Shown piece after piece: positions 16,605 through 25,358 of a stretch of DNA of 64,000 nt. This stretch comes from Robiginitomaculum sp. (GTDB taxonomy: Bacteria; Pseudomonadota; Alphaproteobacteria; Caulobacterales; Maricaulaceae). Location: contig NVXG01000030.1 of the NCBI GenBank assembly GCA_002733805.1, positions 1 to 64,000 of the forward strand. The letters run 5' to 3'. A program made the position numbers and the translations under genes. Under the pieces are notes generated by a model. The model saw nothing but the letters and a program-made list of their open reading frames with translations. It searched no databases and had not been told where the DNA came from. Position 1 is the stretch's first letter; each line of letters starts with the position of its first letter.

Positions 16605-18206
16605 ATGACAAATGCCAATCCATCCGACTTGGTTCACTCCACAATACACCGAACGGACACTGGCCTGACCGGACGCGCACCCATGTTTTCAGATATTCTT
16701 GCCCTGCATGGCAAATGGCGCGCCAACAAACCCGCTTTGGTCGATAATGGTCAACCAATCAGTTGGGCTGAACTCGATGCTAGCGCTAATCAGGTTGCGA
16801 ATGCTCTATTGGCATCTGGGCGAACAAAAGGCGATGTGATCGCACTTTTGATGCAAAATGGCCGTGAAATGGTTGAAGGTCTGCTCGGCATTGCCAAAGC
16901 CGGAATGGTTTCGGCTCCCTTGAACCTGTCGGTCACGGACGAAGCCATAGAGGCGATGATCAAGGACGCGGATGCCAAGGGCATTTTGACCAGTTCTGAT
17001 CAGGCCATTCGGCTTTGCTCCAACAAAACCATTATGGAACTGCCCCTTAAAGTTACCTGCGAGTCCAATAGAGAAATCGAAAATTGGATGAATTGGGGCG
17101 ACTGGCTCAAGGAACAATCCCAACAGGCACCAGATTGCCGATTGGAACCAGGTGATCCGTTTAATATCATCTATTCTTCCGGAACCACCGGACAACCCAA
17201 AGGAATTGTACACACCCAGCAAACAAGGCTGGACTGGGCTTATGATCTATCGATTGCACTGCGATACCACGGAAATTCGCGCACCTTATGCACCTTAAAT
17301 TTGTACTCCAACATTGCCTGGGTGCAAATGATGTGTACTTGGCTGGCCGGGGGAACCTTGTATTTGCTGCGTAATTTTGATGCCGGGGACGTGCTAACTC
17401 AAATTGAAACCCATAAAATCAGCCACACCGCCATGGTTCCTGTACAGTTTCAACGCCTGCTGGATCACAAGTCTGCGGCACAAACTGATCTAAGCTCCAT
17501 GCAAGCCATGATGTCTTGCGGTTCTCCATTGCATGAAGAATTAAAAGCCAGGATTTTTGATCGATTTTCCTGCGGCATCATTGAGTTATACGGATTGACC
17601 GAGGGCGTGATCACCACATTGGAGCCAGAAGAAATAGAGGGGCGGTTGGCCTCAGTAGGCCGCCCGTTGATCGGTACTGATCTTTGCTTGCTGGACGATA
17701 ACGATCAATTGTGTCCCATTGGGCAGGCTGGGGAGATCCTAAGCCGGGGGCGTATTGTCATGCCGGGCTATCACAATCGATCCGATGCCAACCAGCAATG
17801 CACATGGATCGACCCGCAGGGCAGGGCGTGGCTCCGTACCGGCGATATTGGAAAACTGGATGCCGAAGGCTATCTCTATATTGTGGATCGCAAGAAAGAC
17901 ATGATCCTATCCGGTGGGCAAAATATCTATCCAGCCGATATCGAAGCCGTTTTGGTTGAACACGCGCAAGTGCGTGACGCAGCAATTATAGGCATTCCAT
18001 CCAAAGACTGGGGAGAAACGCCAATCGCATGGGTCGAGCCCAAAGCAGATACGAAACCGGACACCGATGAAATTATGGAATGGCTCAATCAACGAGTGGG
18101 CAAACGACAGAGAATTCGGGCGGTTTATCTGATTGACACCTTACCTCGCAATCCAAATGGCAAGGTCTTGAAGCGAGAGTTGCGTGATATTTCAACTGCC
18201 GGGTAA
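16605..18206 (+). CDS. Acyl-CoA synthetase (AMP-dependent synthetase/ligase)
   Basis: 533 residues of the ANL superfamily, activating a carboxylic acid as an acyl-AMP and then an acyl-CoA. The P-loop is 'NIIYSSGTTGQPKGIVHT', the A5 motif is 'IIELYGLTEGV', the hinge is 'WLRTGDIGKLDAEGYLYIVDRKKDMI', 'SGGQNIYPADIEAVL' follows, and the catalytic lysine is in 'LPRNPNGKVLKRELR'. All core motifs are intact. The substrate may be a medium or long-chain, aromatic or terpenoid acid; sequence does not decide. It stands alone after its own promoter region, which carries the shared palindrome, and is probably co-regulated with the TonB receptor. Confidence 0.92.
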   Translation: MTNANPSDLVHSTIHRTDTGLTGRAPMFSDILALHGKWRANKPALVDNGQPISWAELDASANQVANALLASGRTKGDVIALLMQNGREMVEGLLGIAKAGMVSAPLNLSVTDEAIEAMIKDADAKGILTSSDQAIRLCSNKTIMELPLKVTCESNREIENWMNWGDWLKEQSQQAPDCRLEPGDPFNIIYSSGTTGQPKGIVHTQQTRLDWAYDLSIALRYHGNSRTLCTLNLYSNIAWVQMMCTWLAGGTLYLLRNFDAGDVLTQIETHKISHTAMVPVQFQRLLDHKSAAQTDLSSMQAMMSCGSPLHEELKARIFDRFSCGIIELYGLTEGVITTLEPEEIEGRLASVGRPLIGTDLCLLDDNDQLCPIGQAGEILSRGRIVMPGYHNRSDANQQCTWIDPQGRAWLRTGDIGKLDAEGYLYIVDRKKDMILSGGQNIYPADIEAVLVEHAQVRDAAIIGIPSKDWGETPIAWVEPKADTKPDTDEIMEWLNQRVGKRQRIRAVYLIDTLPRNPNGKVLKRELRDISTAG

Positions 18207-18264
18207 CGAGACCGGACCCCATCATCAAAAGTTAAACATCAGCTTCGTGACAAGACTAGAAATA

Positions 18265-18354
18265 TGGCGGATGGGGAGGGATTCGAACCCCCGAGACGCT
18301 TCCACGCCCGCTGGTTTTCAAGACCAGTGCATTCAACCACTCTGCCACCCATCC
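18265..18354 (-). tRNA. tRNA-Ser (anticodon TGA)
   Basis: Read on the minus strand, the gene begins GGATGGGTGGCAGAGTGG and ends CCCATCC-G-CCA. The acceptor stem is GGATGGG/CCCATCC, the discriminator is G as usual for serine, and CCA is encoded. The anticodon arm CTGGTCTTGAAAACCAG places TGA in the loop. A long variable arm (CGGGCGTGGAAGCGTCT) marks a class II tRNA, and the T arm is GGGGTTCGAATCCC. The total length is 90 bases. The track ORF 18264-18476 crosses it and is spurious. Confidence 0.97.
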
Positions 18355-18369
18355 GCAAGTTGAGCGCAG

Positions 18370-18398
18370 GGAGTAGCAAGCCCCGGCGTATCGGGCAA
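18370..18398 (-). promoter_or_regulatory. Possible promoter of tRNA-Ser
   Basis: On the minus strand TTGCCC (18398-18393) and TACTCC (18375-18370) are separated by 17 bases. A GC-rich discriminator (CTGCGCTC), common in stable-RNA promoters, follows. The tRNA begins 16 bases after the -10. Confidence 0.35.
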
Positions 18399-18668
18399 GC
18401 CCGGATTAGCATGTCAGAACTGACTTTAATAAAAACAATAAAGTTACATCCTGATTTGTCCCAATCCGGGAAATAAATGCCACAATTTGGTTCAATGTTT
18501 CATCGCATTCAATTCAAGTTTTTTGCTGGCTGGTCATTATTGGGTAACCATCTCGTTTAAGCGAAGATTCAAGTTCTTGGCTTAAGGTTTGATATATCCA
18601 GAAAACCCGGGCCAACCGGGTGAGGCGATGCTTCGCGAAAAGTGGGGCCAATAAAAGGAAGACCAAGA
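18399..18668. other. Intergenic region before rlpA
   Basis: No gene seen. It contains an ACCCGG/CCGGGT hairpin at about 18604-18621 in the probable rlpA leader, and an AAGGA site just before the chosen rlpA start. Promoters for rlpA are expected here but none is clear. Confidence 0.4.
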
Positions 18669-19670
18669 ATGGTTCTCGCAAGTGAAGTAATCAACTTTTT
18701 TCCGACTCGAATTCTTAGAAACATCATGATTGTTGGTGCAGCCAGTCTGGCCACCGCTTGTGCGTCAGGTGGCGGCTATCAAACCAACAATGGTGGCAGT
18801 TGGGGCGCGCCAGATTACCACAAATCTGGTAAGAACTCGAAATATGCAAAAGCCAGCAGAGGCAGGCAACTCCCATCGACTCGCGGATCAAGTGGCGGCC
18901 ACCAAAAAATTGGTCGCCCCTATACGGTTTCCGGTAAAACCTACGTTCCAGCCCGTGATGATAATTATAACCGGGTTGGCATCGGCTCTTGGTATGGCCC
19001 TAACTTCCATGGCAAAAAAACCGCCAACGGCGAAACATTTGACCAAAACGCCATGACCGCAGCGCATCCGACCTTACCTTTGCCATCGGTGGTTCGCGTG
19101 ACCAATCTGGGAAATGGCAAGCAAATCCTGGTGCGGGTTAATGACCGGGGGCCGTTCGTTGACAACCGGATGATTGATTTGTCCAAACGTGCCGCAACCG
19201 AGCTTGGTTACAAATCAAAAGGTATCGCGAAATTACGTGTCGAGTATATTGGCCCGGCTCGTTTGAACGGTGCCCGTCTGCCCATTCGGCAAACGTCTGC
19301 CAGTACCAGACCTGAAAGCCGCGCAAACATTTATCAAGCAGTGGTGAAACAAAAACCAGTGCAAAAGGCTGCAAATATCTGGCCAGAAGATCCTGCAAAG
19401 AAATATAGTATTGCCCTATCGCGTCCCAGAACCTCCGCCAGTGGTTGGTTTGTGCAGGCTGGTGCCTATTCCAACAAAGGGCGCGCCAAGCAAATTGCCA
19501 GCAATATGCACCTTGCCACTCAGCCAATTGTACAAACTGCTTATGTAAATAACCGATATATCTACCGCGTATTGGTTGGACCATTCGCCCAAAAATCCCA
19601 AGCTGTCAGCCAGCACGCGGAAGTAGTTGCTGCCGGTTTTGTCAAAGCAAGGGTTACCGAACAAAACTGA
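18669..19670 (+). CDS. rlpA: RlpA-like septal lipoprotein with SPOR domain
   Basis: 333 residues starting at the ATG at 18669 (AAGGA 8 bases upstream). A short N-terminal helix ends in a lipobox-like 'SLATACAS', so the protein is probably an outer-membrane lipoprotein. A low-complexity Gly/Ser/Lys linker follows. The double-psi beta-barrel shows 'GIGSWYGPNFHGKKTANGETFDQ', 'TAAHPTLPLPSVVRVTNLGNG', 'VRVNDRGPFVDNRMIDLSKRAA' and 'AKLRVEYIGP', all standard RlpA motifs with the conserved catalytic Asp and His positions. The last about 75 residues ('GWFVQAGAYSNKGRAKQIA...YRVLVGPF') are a SPOR domain that binds denuded peptidoglycan at septa. The family cleaves naked glycan strands in some bacteria. 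It precedes dacC, another cell-wall gene. Confidence 0.92.
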   Translation: MVLASEVINFFPTRILRNIMIVGAASLATACASGGGYQTNNGGSWGAPDYHKSGKNSKYAKASRGRQLPSTRGSSGGHQKIGRPYTVSGKTYVPARDDNYNRVGIGSWYGPNFHGKKTANGETFDQNAMTAAHPTLPLPSVVRVTNLGNGKQILVRVNDRGPFVDNRMIDLSKRAATELGYKSKGIAKLRVEYIGPARLNGARLPIRQTSASTRPESRANIYQAVVKQKPVQKAANIWPEDPAKKYSIALSRPRTSASGWFVQAGAYSNKGRAKQIASNMHLATQPIVQTAYVNNRYIYRVLVGPFAQKSQAVSQHAEVVAAGFVKARVTEQN

Positions 19671-19711
19671 GCGCAGTCTTTGCTCATTAAATTGAATCGT
19701 GTCATGAAGAG

Positions 19712-19736
19712 GGGCGGCCAATAGGCCGCCCTTTTT
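19712..19736 (+). terminator. Rho-independent terminator after rlpA, directly before dacC
   Basis: GGGCGGCC pairs perfectly with GGCCGCCC around an AATA loop and is followed by TTTTT. The T-run ends only 7 bases before the probable dacC start codon. The hairpin therefore either isolates dacC from rlpA or forms part of the dacC leader. Confidence 0.88.
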
Positions 19737-19743
19737 ATTGATC

Positions 19744-20913
19744 ATGGGTTCCAATCTGATGCGTTCGCTAATTTGTACACTATGCCTGCTTTTTCCAGCC
19801 GCCGCCGCAATCGGCCAAGGATTTGAAACCACTGCACCAGTTGCCGTTTTGATGGACGCACAAAGCGGTACGATATTGTTTGAAAAAAATGCGCGCGAAC
19901 CAATTCCACCCGCCTCCATGACCAAGATCATGACGCTTTATATGGTGTTTGAACGCTTGAAATCTGGCGCGTTGACGCTGGATGACGAGTTCACCGTTTC
20001 AGATGATGCTTGGCGGCGCGGCGGGTTTCGCTCCGGCTCGTCAACCATGTGTTTGAACCCGAATGAGCGGGTTCGCGTCGAAGACTTGATCCGGGGTGTG
20101 ATCGTGTTGTCGGGTAATGACGCGGCCATTACACTGGCTGAAAACATCAGCGGCAGCGAGGCCGCCTTTGCCCAAGCCATGACCAAGCGGGCCCACGAAT
20201 TGGGATTGGCATCAGTAAATTTCCTGAACTCGACAGGTTGGCCGGCCGAAGGGCATGTAATCAGCGGACTTGATCTGGCTCGATTGGCCCGAATGAGCGC
20301 ACAGGATTTTCCGGAATACTATGCCTATTACGGTGAAAAAGAATTTGGCTGGTGCAAAGCCGCACCTTCGAACCGGTTTAACCGAAATCCACTTTTGTCT
20401 TTGGTTGCCGGAGCCGATGGCCTAAAAACCGGCCACACAAATGAGGCTGGTTACGGATTGGTTGGTTCAGCGGTTCGTGACGGAAAACGTCGCATTGTCG
20501 TAATCTCTGGCCTACGCAGCAACCGAGATCGCTCGAGGCAGTCCGAACGTTTATTGCGTGCCGCATTTCGGGAATTTGATGTTAAAGAATTATTTGTGCC
20601 GGATGCACCCATTGGGAAAATTGATGTATTTTTGGGTACACAAAAAACAGTATCCGTTGGGGTGAAACAAACCGTTCAGTTCGGTGTTTTCAAACCACAA
20701 ATTAGAGACGTCAAAGCCGAAATTATCTATCAAGGGCCGGTTTCTGCACCGATTGAGCAGGGACAGAAAATTGCGATTTTACGCCTTACTTCGCCAGATA
20801 GACCTCCGGTCGAAATTGATTTATTCGCGTTGGAAAGCGTTGCCAAAAAGGGATTTTTCTCTCGTGTCATCACTGGGTTGGTGCGGTTTATTCAAGGCTC
20901 AGGCAAGGAGTAA
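19744..20913 (+). CDS. dacC: D-alanyl-D-alanine carboxypeptidase (PBP5/6 type)
   Basis: Trims the terminal D-alanine from peptidoglycan stem peptides in the periplasm. The signal peptide is around MRSLICTLCLLFPAAAAIGQG. The penicillin-binding triad is intact: 'PASMTKIMTLY' (S-x-x-K), 'VLSGNDAAI' (S-x-N) and 'GLKTGHTNEAG' (K-T-G). The C-terminal PBP5 domain and an amphipathic tail ('KKGFFSRVITGLVRFIQGS') for membrane attachment are present. Start choice is uncertain. ATG 19744 is used; ATG 19759 (MRSLIC) is as plausible, and neither has a good Shine-Dalgarno because a terminator hairpin lies just upstream. tmk starts 6 bases after the stop. Confidence 0.94.
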   Translation: MGSNLMRSLICTLCLLFPAAAAIGQGFETTAPVAVLMDAQSGTILFEKNAREPIPPASMTKIMTLYMVFERLKSGALTLDDEFTVSDDAWRRGGFRSGSSTMCLNPNERVRVEDLIRGVIVLSGNDAAITLAENISGSEAAFAQAMTKRAHELGLASVNFLNSTGWPAEGHVISGLDLARLARMSAQDFPEYYAYYGEKEFGWCKAAPSNRFNRNPLLSLVAGADGLKTGHTNEAGYGLVGSAVRDGKRRIVVISGLRSNRDRSRQSERLLRAAFREFDVKELFVPDAPIGKIDVFLGTQKTVSVGVKQTVQFGVFKPQIRDVKAEIIYQGPVSAPIEQGQKIAILRLTSPDRPPVEIDLFALESVAKKGFFSRVITGLVRFIQGSGKE

Positions 20914-20919
20914 AGCTCG

Positions 20920-21558
20920 ATGTCGGGCCATTTTATTACCTTTGAAGGCGGAGAGGGGGCCGGCAAGTCAACGCAGATCGCCGCCTTGCACGATTTTTTA
21001 ACTTCGCGCGGAATATCGGTGGTTTGCACCCGCGAGCCGGGCGGTACGCCAAATGCCGAATTATTACGCGATCTGGTGGTGTTGGGCGAAACGGGACGCT
21101 GGTCAGCACTGGAAGAAATGCTGATCATGTATACGGCCCGTTCCGAGCTGGTTCGAACCCTGATCAAACCTGCCTTAAAAGAGGGCCGTTGGGTTTTATC
21201 AGATCGCTTTTTTGATTCAACGACTGTTTATCAAGGATATGCCGGCGGCGTCCCCTTATCTCGGATCCGCAAATTAAACGAAATTGTATTGGGCAATTTT
21301 GGCCCGGACCTGACGTTAATTCTGGATGTCCCAACCAATACTGGCCTGCACAGAGTTGCCAGCCGGGCCGAAACCATATCTCGCTTCGAGAAACAAAAAG
21401 TGACGTTTTACGAACAAGTACGAGACGGGTATTTGCAAATCGCCAAAGAAAATCCAAAGAGGTGCCAAGTCATTGATGGCACGCAATCCCAAATGGACGT
21501 CAGCCAGCAGATCGAACAAATTGTCGTTAAGCATTTTGATGCCGAGTTGGCTCCATGA
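20920..21558 (+). CDS. tmk: Thymidylate kinase
   Basis: Phosphorylates dTMP to dTDP. It has 212 residues. The P-loop is 'FEGGEGAGKSTQ', the DR motif for dTMP binding is 'CTREPGGTPNAELLRDL', the catalytic segment is 'WVLSDRFFDSTTVYQGYAGG', and 'NTGLHRVASRAE' starts the LID region. It is directly after dacC, and its stop overlaps the holB ATG (ATGA), so it is translationally coupled to the replication gene behind it. This dacC-tmk-holB order is common in Alphaproteobacteria. A thymidine kinase gene for salvage also lies in this window (7208-7801). Confidence 0.96.
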   Translation: MSGHFITFEGGEGAGKSTQIAALHDFLTSRGISVVCTREPGGTPNAELLRDLVVLGETGRWSALEEMLIMYTARSELVRTLIKPALKEGRWVLSDRFFDSTTVYQGYAGGVPLSRIRKLNEIVLGNFGPDLTLILDVPTNTGLHRVASRAETISRFEKQKVTFYEQVRDGYLQIAKENPKRCQVIDGTQSQMDVSQQIEQIVVKHFDAELAP

Positions 21559-22616
21559 CGCAACCGTTCGAAGACTGCCCACCAGACAAGATTGAAAACT
21601 GCCCACACCCCAGAGCTGTCCATCAATTGTTTGGCCACGAAACCGCCGAGCGAGCTTTTTTGAGCGCCATGAATAGAAACCAATTACACCACGCTTGGAT
21701 AATCACCGGGCCAAAGGGGTGCGGCAAAGCCAGTCTGGCTTATCGGGTGGCAAGGCGGTTGTTGGGTGCAGCCTCTGATCCGGATAACGGCGTACTTGGC
21801 GTGCGTGAAGATGATCCGGCTAGCCGCCAGATTGCAGCGGGGAGCAACCCTGATCTGATGGCCATCACCAATGGTTGGAATCAAAAGACAAAAAAATGGC
21901 GCTCTGAAATCAGCATTGAGCAAATACGAAAAATCAGCCATTTTTTTGCCAATCGAGCTGCTGGAAATGGTTGGCGAATTTGTATCATAGATTGCGCCGA
22001 CGACTTGAATCACAACGCGGCAAATGCCCTGTTAAAAACGCTGGAAGAACCGCCAGAACAGGGCCTGTTAATGCTAGTATGTCACCGTCCGGGACGTTTA
22101 CTGCCGACCATCACTTCTCGTTGTCGACACTTGGCACTACGCAATCCAGACACTTCGATTGCCAAAAATGTGGCGATGGATTGCGGCGCCAATGAAGCTG
22201 ATTCCATTTTGGCCGCCAAATTGGCCTATGGCAGTCCAGGGCGCGCGGCCGAAATTGCCAACGGGCAGGGGTTGGAATTGTGGGCTGAAATTACGCAAAC
22301 CTTTGATGGTTTGCCCATATTGGATCAATCAAAAACCCACGGCTTGGCTAACCGGCTGGCCATCAAATCCGCAGAGCAATCTCGAAATCTGTTTCTGGAT
22401 CTGCTGCAATTGCGGTTGGAGCAAGAAATCAAAGCATATGCAAAAAAACAACAAATGTACGGGTTAGATGCATGGTTACAGGTTCAAACCGAAAACCAGA
22501 ATTTACAAAATAGCCTGACCCGGCTAAATCTCGACCCGGCCATGGTCATTGTTCAAATGCTTGGCAATATCCGCAAAGCGGCGGTTTCGATGCAAATTGA
22601 AATGGCATCAAGCTAA
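21555..22616 (+). CDS. holB: DNA polymerase III subunit delta'
   Basis: A component of the clamp-loader complex. The 353 residues include an AAA+ core with the degenerate P-loop 'ITGPKGCGKASLAYRVA', the segment 'IRKISHFFANRAAGNGWRICIIDCADDLNHNAANALLKTLEEPP' and the SRC motif 'ITSRCRHLAL' that supplies the arginine finger. The C-terminal helical part is less conserved. Its ATG overlaps the tmk stop and its stop overlaps the tatD start (TAATG). In many Alphaproteobacteria metG stands between holB and tatD; here it is absent. Confidence 0.92.
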   Translation: MTQPFEDCPPDKIENCPHPRAVHQLFGHETAERAFLSAMNRNQLHHAWIITGPKGCGKASLAYRVARRLLGAASDPDNGVLGVREDDPASRQIAAGSNPDLMAITNGWNQKTKKWRSEISIEQIRKISHFFANRAAGNGWRICIIDCADDLNHNAANALLKTLEEPPEQGLLMLVCHRPGRLLPTITSRCRHLALRNPDTSIAKNVAMDCGANEADSILAAKLAYGSPGRAAEIANGQGLELWAEITQTFDGLPILDQSKTHGLANRLAIKSAEQSRNLFLDLLQLRLEQEIKAYAKKQQMYGLDAWLQVQTENQNLQNSLTRLNLDPAMVIVQMLGNIRKAAVSMQIEMASS

Positions 22617-23398
22617 TGTTGGTTGAAACGCACGCCAATTTGCATCATGCGGATTTTGATGACGATATCACCGAGGTTATCAACCGGGCGCGGTTGGCCA
22701 AAATCACCACGATCGTGACTATTTGTTGCCATATGGATGAATTTGCACCGGCATTATCCATCGCCCAATCCGATCCAGATATCTGGTGTACAATTGGGGT
22801 GCATCCGCATCACGCAGCAAAACATCCAGATTTGAGCGTTGCGGAATTGGTTGCAAGCGCGGCACACGACAAAGTCATCGGAATTGGTGAAACCGGGCTG
22901 GATTATCATTACAATTACAGCCCCCGCGCCGATCAAATCAAAAACCTGATGACCCATATTGAAGCGGCGCGCCAAACCAAATTGCCATTGGTATTGCACA
23001 CCCGAGAAGCAGATCAGGACATGGGCGATATCTTGCAACGGGAGTTGGCGCTCCAGCCCTTTCGCTTTGTGTTGCACTCTTATACCTCTGGCGCGGAATT
23101 GGCGCGGATTGGAGCTGAAGCAGGTGGGTATTTCAGCGTAAACGGGATATCGACCTTCAAAAACGCAGCTCCAGTCCGAGATATTATTCGCGATATCATG
23201 CCAGATGACCGCATTATGCTGGAAACTGATTGCCCGTATTTAGCCCCAATTCCACACCGAGGGCGCCGTAATGAACCAGCGTATTTGCCGCTCATCCGCG
23301 ATCATCTGGCCGACATTAAAGGCTGGAGCGCGAACGATACCGATCAACGCACCAATGACGCCTTCTTTCAACTTTTCACCAAAGCGAAACGTCCATGA
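22616..23398 (+). CDS. TatD family metal-dependent hydrolase
   Basis: 260 residues of the amidohydrolase-type TIM barrel family, often 3'-5' DNA exonucleases. Recognisable are 'TIGVHPHHAAKHP', 'VIGIGETGLDYHYNYSP' (metal-bridging Glu), 'LPLVLHTREAD' (His), 'FVLHSYTSGAELA' (His) and 'ETDCPYLAPIPHRGRRNEP' (Asp and the signature). The N-terminal H-x-H reads 'VETHANLHHADF', so the second metal histidine is replaced by Asn or displaced. This may alter the metal site. It sits in the tmk-holB-tatD-MBL string with overlapping starts and stops on both sides. Confidence 0.9.
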   Translation: MLVETHANLHHADFDDDITEVINRARLAKITTIVTICCHMDEFAPALSIAQSDPDIWCTIGVHPHHAAKHPDLSVAELVASAAHDKVIGIGETGLDYHYNYSPRADQIKNLMTHIEAARQTKLPLVLHTREADQDMGDILQRELALQPFRFVLHSYTSGAELARIGAEAGGYFSVNGISTFKNAAPVRDIIRDIMPDDRIMLETDCPYLAPIPHRGRRNEPAYLPLIRDHLADIKGWSANDTDQRTNDAFFQLFTKAKRP

Positions 23399-24225
23399 CA
23401 TCAGCCAGAACCATTGTTCGAATTTTGGGTTGCGGTTCATCAGGCGGTGTGCCTCGCCTTGGAAACCGCTGGGGAAGCTGTGATCCGTCGGAACCCAAAA
23501 ACCGCCGATCCCGGTGCTCAATTTTGGTGGTCAACCAAAATGAACAGGGCGAACAGACCAGCCTGTTAGTTGATACCAGCCCCGATATGCGTGAACAGTT
23601 ACTGGCGGCCGAATGTCGGCATCTGGACGCCGTGCTCTATACCCACGATCACGCTGACCAAACCCACGGCATCGATGATTTGCGGCAAATTTGTTATATG
23701 ATGCGTAAGCGCATCCCGGTTTATTTTGATGATGTTACCCGACACTCGCTGGTCTCGCGGTTTTCTTATGTTTTTGAACAAAGTCCTGAATCAGCCTATC
23801 CGGCGATTTTGGACGCAAGGGAAATGCCGCCGCTGGGTGAAGCATTTGCAGTTTCAGGGGCCGGCGACCCAATCTCAGTCATCCCGTTCTTGCTGGAGCA
23901 TGGACCAACCGTTCAAGCATTGGGGTTTCGCTTTGGCAGTATCGCCTACACGCCGGACGTATCGGATATACCGGCACCGGCCGTTGCTGCGTTGCAGGGG
24001 ATAGATACTTGGATTATTGATGCTTTACGTCCGGACCCACACCCAACCCATTTCCATCTCGATTTAACTCTGGAATGGATTGCAAAAATAAAACCCAGAC
24101 GCGCAATTCTGACTAATATGCACATCAGCATGGATTATAAGACGTTGCGAAACAGCCTGCCGGATCACGTGATCCCGGCCTATGACGGCATGGAAATCAT
24201 CATGGAAACCACGAGCAAAGCCTAA
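23395..24225 (+). CDS. MBL-fold metal hydrolase (PhnP/ RNase Z-like)
   Basis: 276 residues of the metallo-beta-lactamase fold. The N-terminal 'ILGCGSSGGVPRLGNRWGSCDP' and the metal site 'YTHDHADQTHGIDDLR' (H-x-H-x-D-H) match PhnP-like phosphodiesterases that follow tatD in many Alphaproteobacteria. 'LLEHGPTVQALGFRFG', 'IAYTPDVSDIP' and 'HLDLTLEWIAKIKPRRAILTNMH' carry the later metal ligands. The likely activity is phosphodiester hydrolysis of a small cyclic or linear substrate. The start overlaps the tatD stop by four bases (ATGA). It converges on the SQR-like gene with a 4-base overlap. Confidence 0.88.
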   Translation: MTSARTIVRILGCGSSGGVPRLGNRWGSCDPSEPKNRRSRCSILVVNQNEQGEQTSLLVDTSPDMREQLLAAECRHLDAVLYTHDHADQTHGIDDLRQICYMMRKRIPVYFDDVTRHSLVSRFSYVFEQSPESAYPAILDAREMPPLGEAFAVSGAGDPISVIPFLLEHGPTVQALGFRFGSIAYTPDVSDIPAPAVAALQGIDTWIIDALRPDPHPTHFHLDLTLEWIAKIKPRRAILTNMHISMDYKTLRNSLPDHVIPAYDGMEIIMETTSKA

Positions 24226-25358
24226 CGATACTGGCGAATATGTAGCCTTTCAAAGACCCGCTTGGCCAAGTGCGCGATCCGCATAGGTGGCAACATGAGT
24301 GATCTTTCACCTTTTCGGTAGACGAGAGCACCTTTGTTTTCACTATCAATGATACAAATCAACTCGGTTTCAAACTCCTCACCCGGTTGACGGCCATCCA
24401 GTTCTGCCAACAAGTTGGTGGCCGCAGCTTTTGCCTGTAATTCGGCCATATGGGCCTGTTTTGGCATCCAACCGGGACCCGGAAACGACCCGGCATCTCC
24501 AGCCACATAGGTCATGGGCCAATTTGTGCCATCTACTTGGCAATTGGCACCAGCTTTGATCATGCCACCATCCGAAAGAGGCAATCCGGATTTTGGAAAC
24601 CAGCTATTGCCGGTCATACCCGGCATGAACAAAATCATATCGGCATCAAACTTCTTGGTTTCTGTTTCAACACCCTTAGTTGAAAATTTGACAATTTTCT
24701 CTCCAATAAAAGATATAATATCTTGTTTTTTCATGCGGTTAAGTAGTTTTTCTACAGCAAGTTCACCTAAGCGAATTCCGGGTTTTGGGGCTGGAGAAAA
24801 GAAGGTCAGTTTGAATTTGTCGCGCCGACCTTGGCTACGCAATAACTGATCTGTCCCGAATAAAAACTCGAATACCGGACCACCACGCATTGCAGCAGGT
24901 TCTTTTGGATTTCCCGAAAAACCAAAGGCGAGGGTGCCGCCGTCCATATTTTTCAACCTATCCCGAAATTCCTCACCACATTTAATACCCTCACAGGGCG
25001 TGATTACATTTTCAATTCCCGGAATTTTTTTGATAAACCGACCGCCACAGGCAATAATAAGCCCGTCATTGGAGAATGAACCAGCGTCCGTTTCAACCAT
25101 GCGGCCATTTTGCGAAACATTCAGAACTTTGGCCTGAATATATGAGATATTGGTCCGGGCAAAAAACCTATCCAGCGGAATGACCAGATCAGATGCTTTG
25201 CGCTTTCCAGATGCCATCCAGATCAAACTGGGCAGATACACAAATTCTGGTTTTGGCGCGATCAGACTGATCCGAACCGACTTATCCAGCTTTCGAAGTT
25301 GTCGAGCCGCAGCCAGACCGGCAAATCCGGAACCCAAAATTGTGATGTGTTTACTCAT
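24222..25358 (-). CDS. FAD-dependent pyridine nucleotide-disulphide oxidoreductase, SQR-like
   Basis: 378 residues starting at the ATG at 25358 (MSKHITILGSGFAGLAAARQLR). This start puts the FAD-binding G-x-G-x-x-G at the N-terminus; the track's 25439 start adds an unlikely leader. 'GGRFIKKIPG' and 'MTYVAGDAGSFPGPGWMPKQAHMAELQAKAAATNLLAEL' are typical of the sulfide:quinone oxidoreductase/flavocytochrome c-like group. Two close cysteines occur in 'VITPCEGIKCGEEF', but not in the position I would expect for a canonical SQR pair. An SQR or NDH-2-like membrane-associated oxidoreductase is the best description. The substrate is not certain. Confidence 0.75.
   Translation of the reverse strand: MSKHITILGSGFAGLAAARQLRKLDKSVRISLIAPKPEFVYLPSLIWMASGKRKASDLVIPLDRFFARTNISYIQAKVLNVSQNGRMVETDAGSFSNDGLIIACGGRFIKKIPGIENVITPCEGIKCGEEFRDRLKNMDGGTLAFGFSGNPKEPAAMRGGPVFEFLFGTDQLLRSQGRRDKFKLTFFSPAPKPGIRLGELAVEKLLNRMKKQDIISFIGEKIVKFSTKGVETETKKFDADMILFMPGMTGNSWFPKSGLPLSDGGMIKAGANCQVDGTNWPMTYVAGDAGSFPGPGWMPKQAHMAELQAKAAATNLLAELDGRQPGEEFETELICIIDSENKGALVYRKGERSLMLPPMRIAHLAKRVFERLHIRQYR

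Noticed and set aside
18264-18476. 70-residue plus-strand ORF across the tRNA region
   Set aside because: It overlaps the tRNA-Ser gene on the other strand and its peptide is the typical translation of a tRNA complement.
18604-18621. ACCCGG-CCGGGT hairpin before rlpA as a terminator or riboswitch
   Set aside because: Short stem, no T-run and no conserved riboswitch features. I treat it as an unexplained leader hairpin only.
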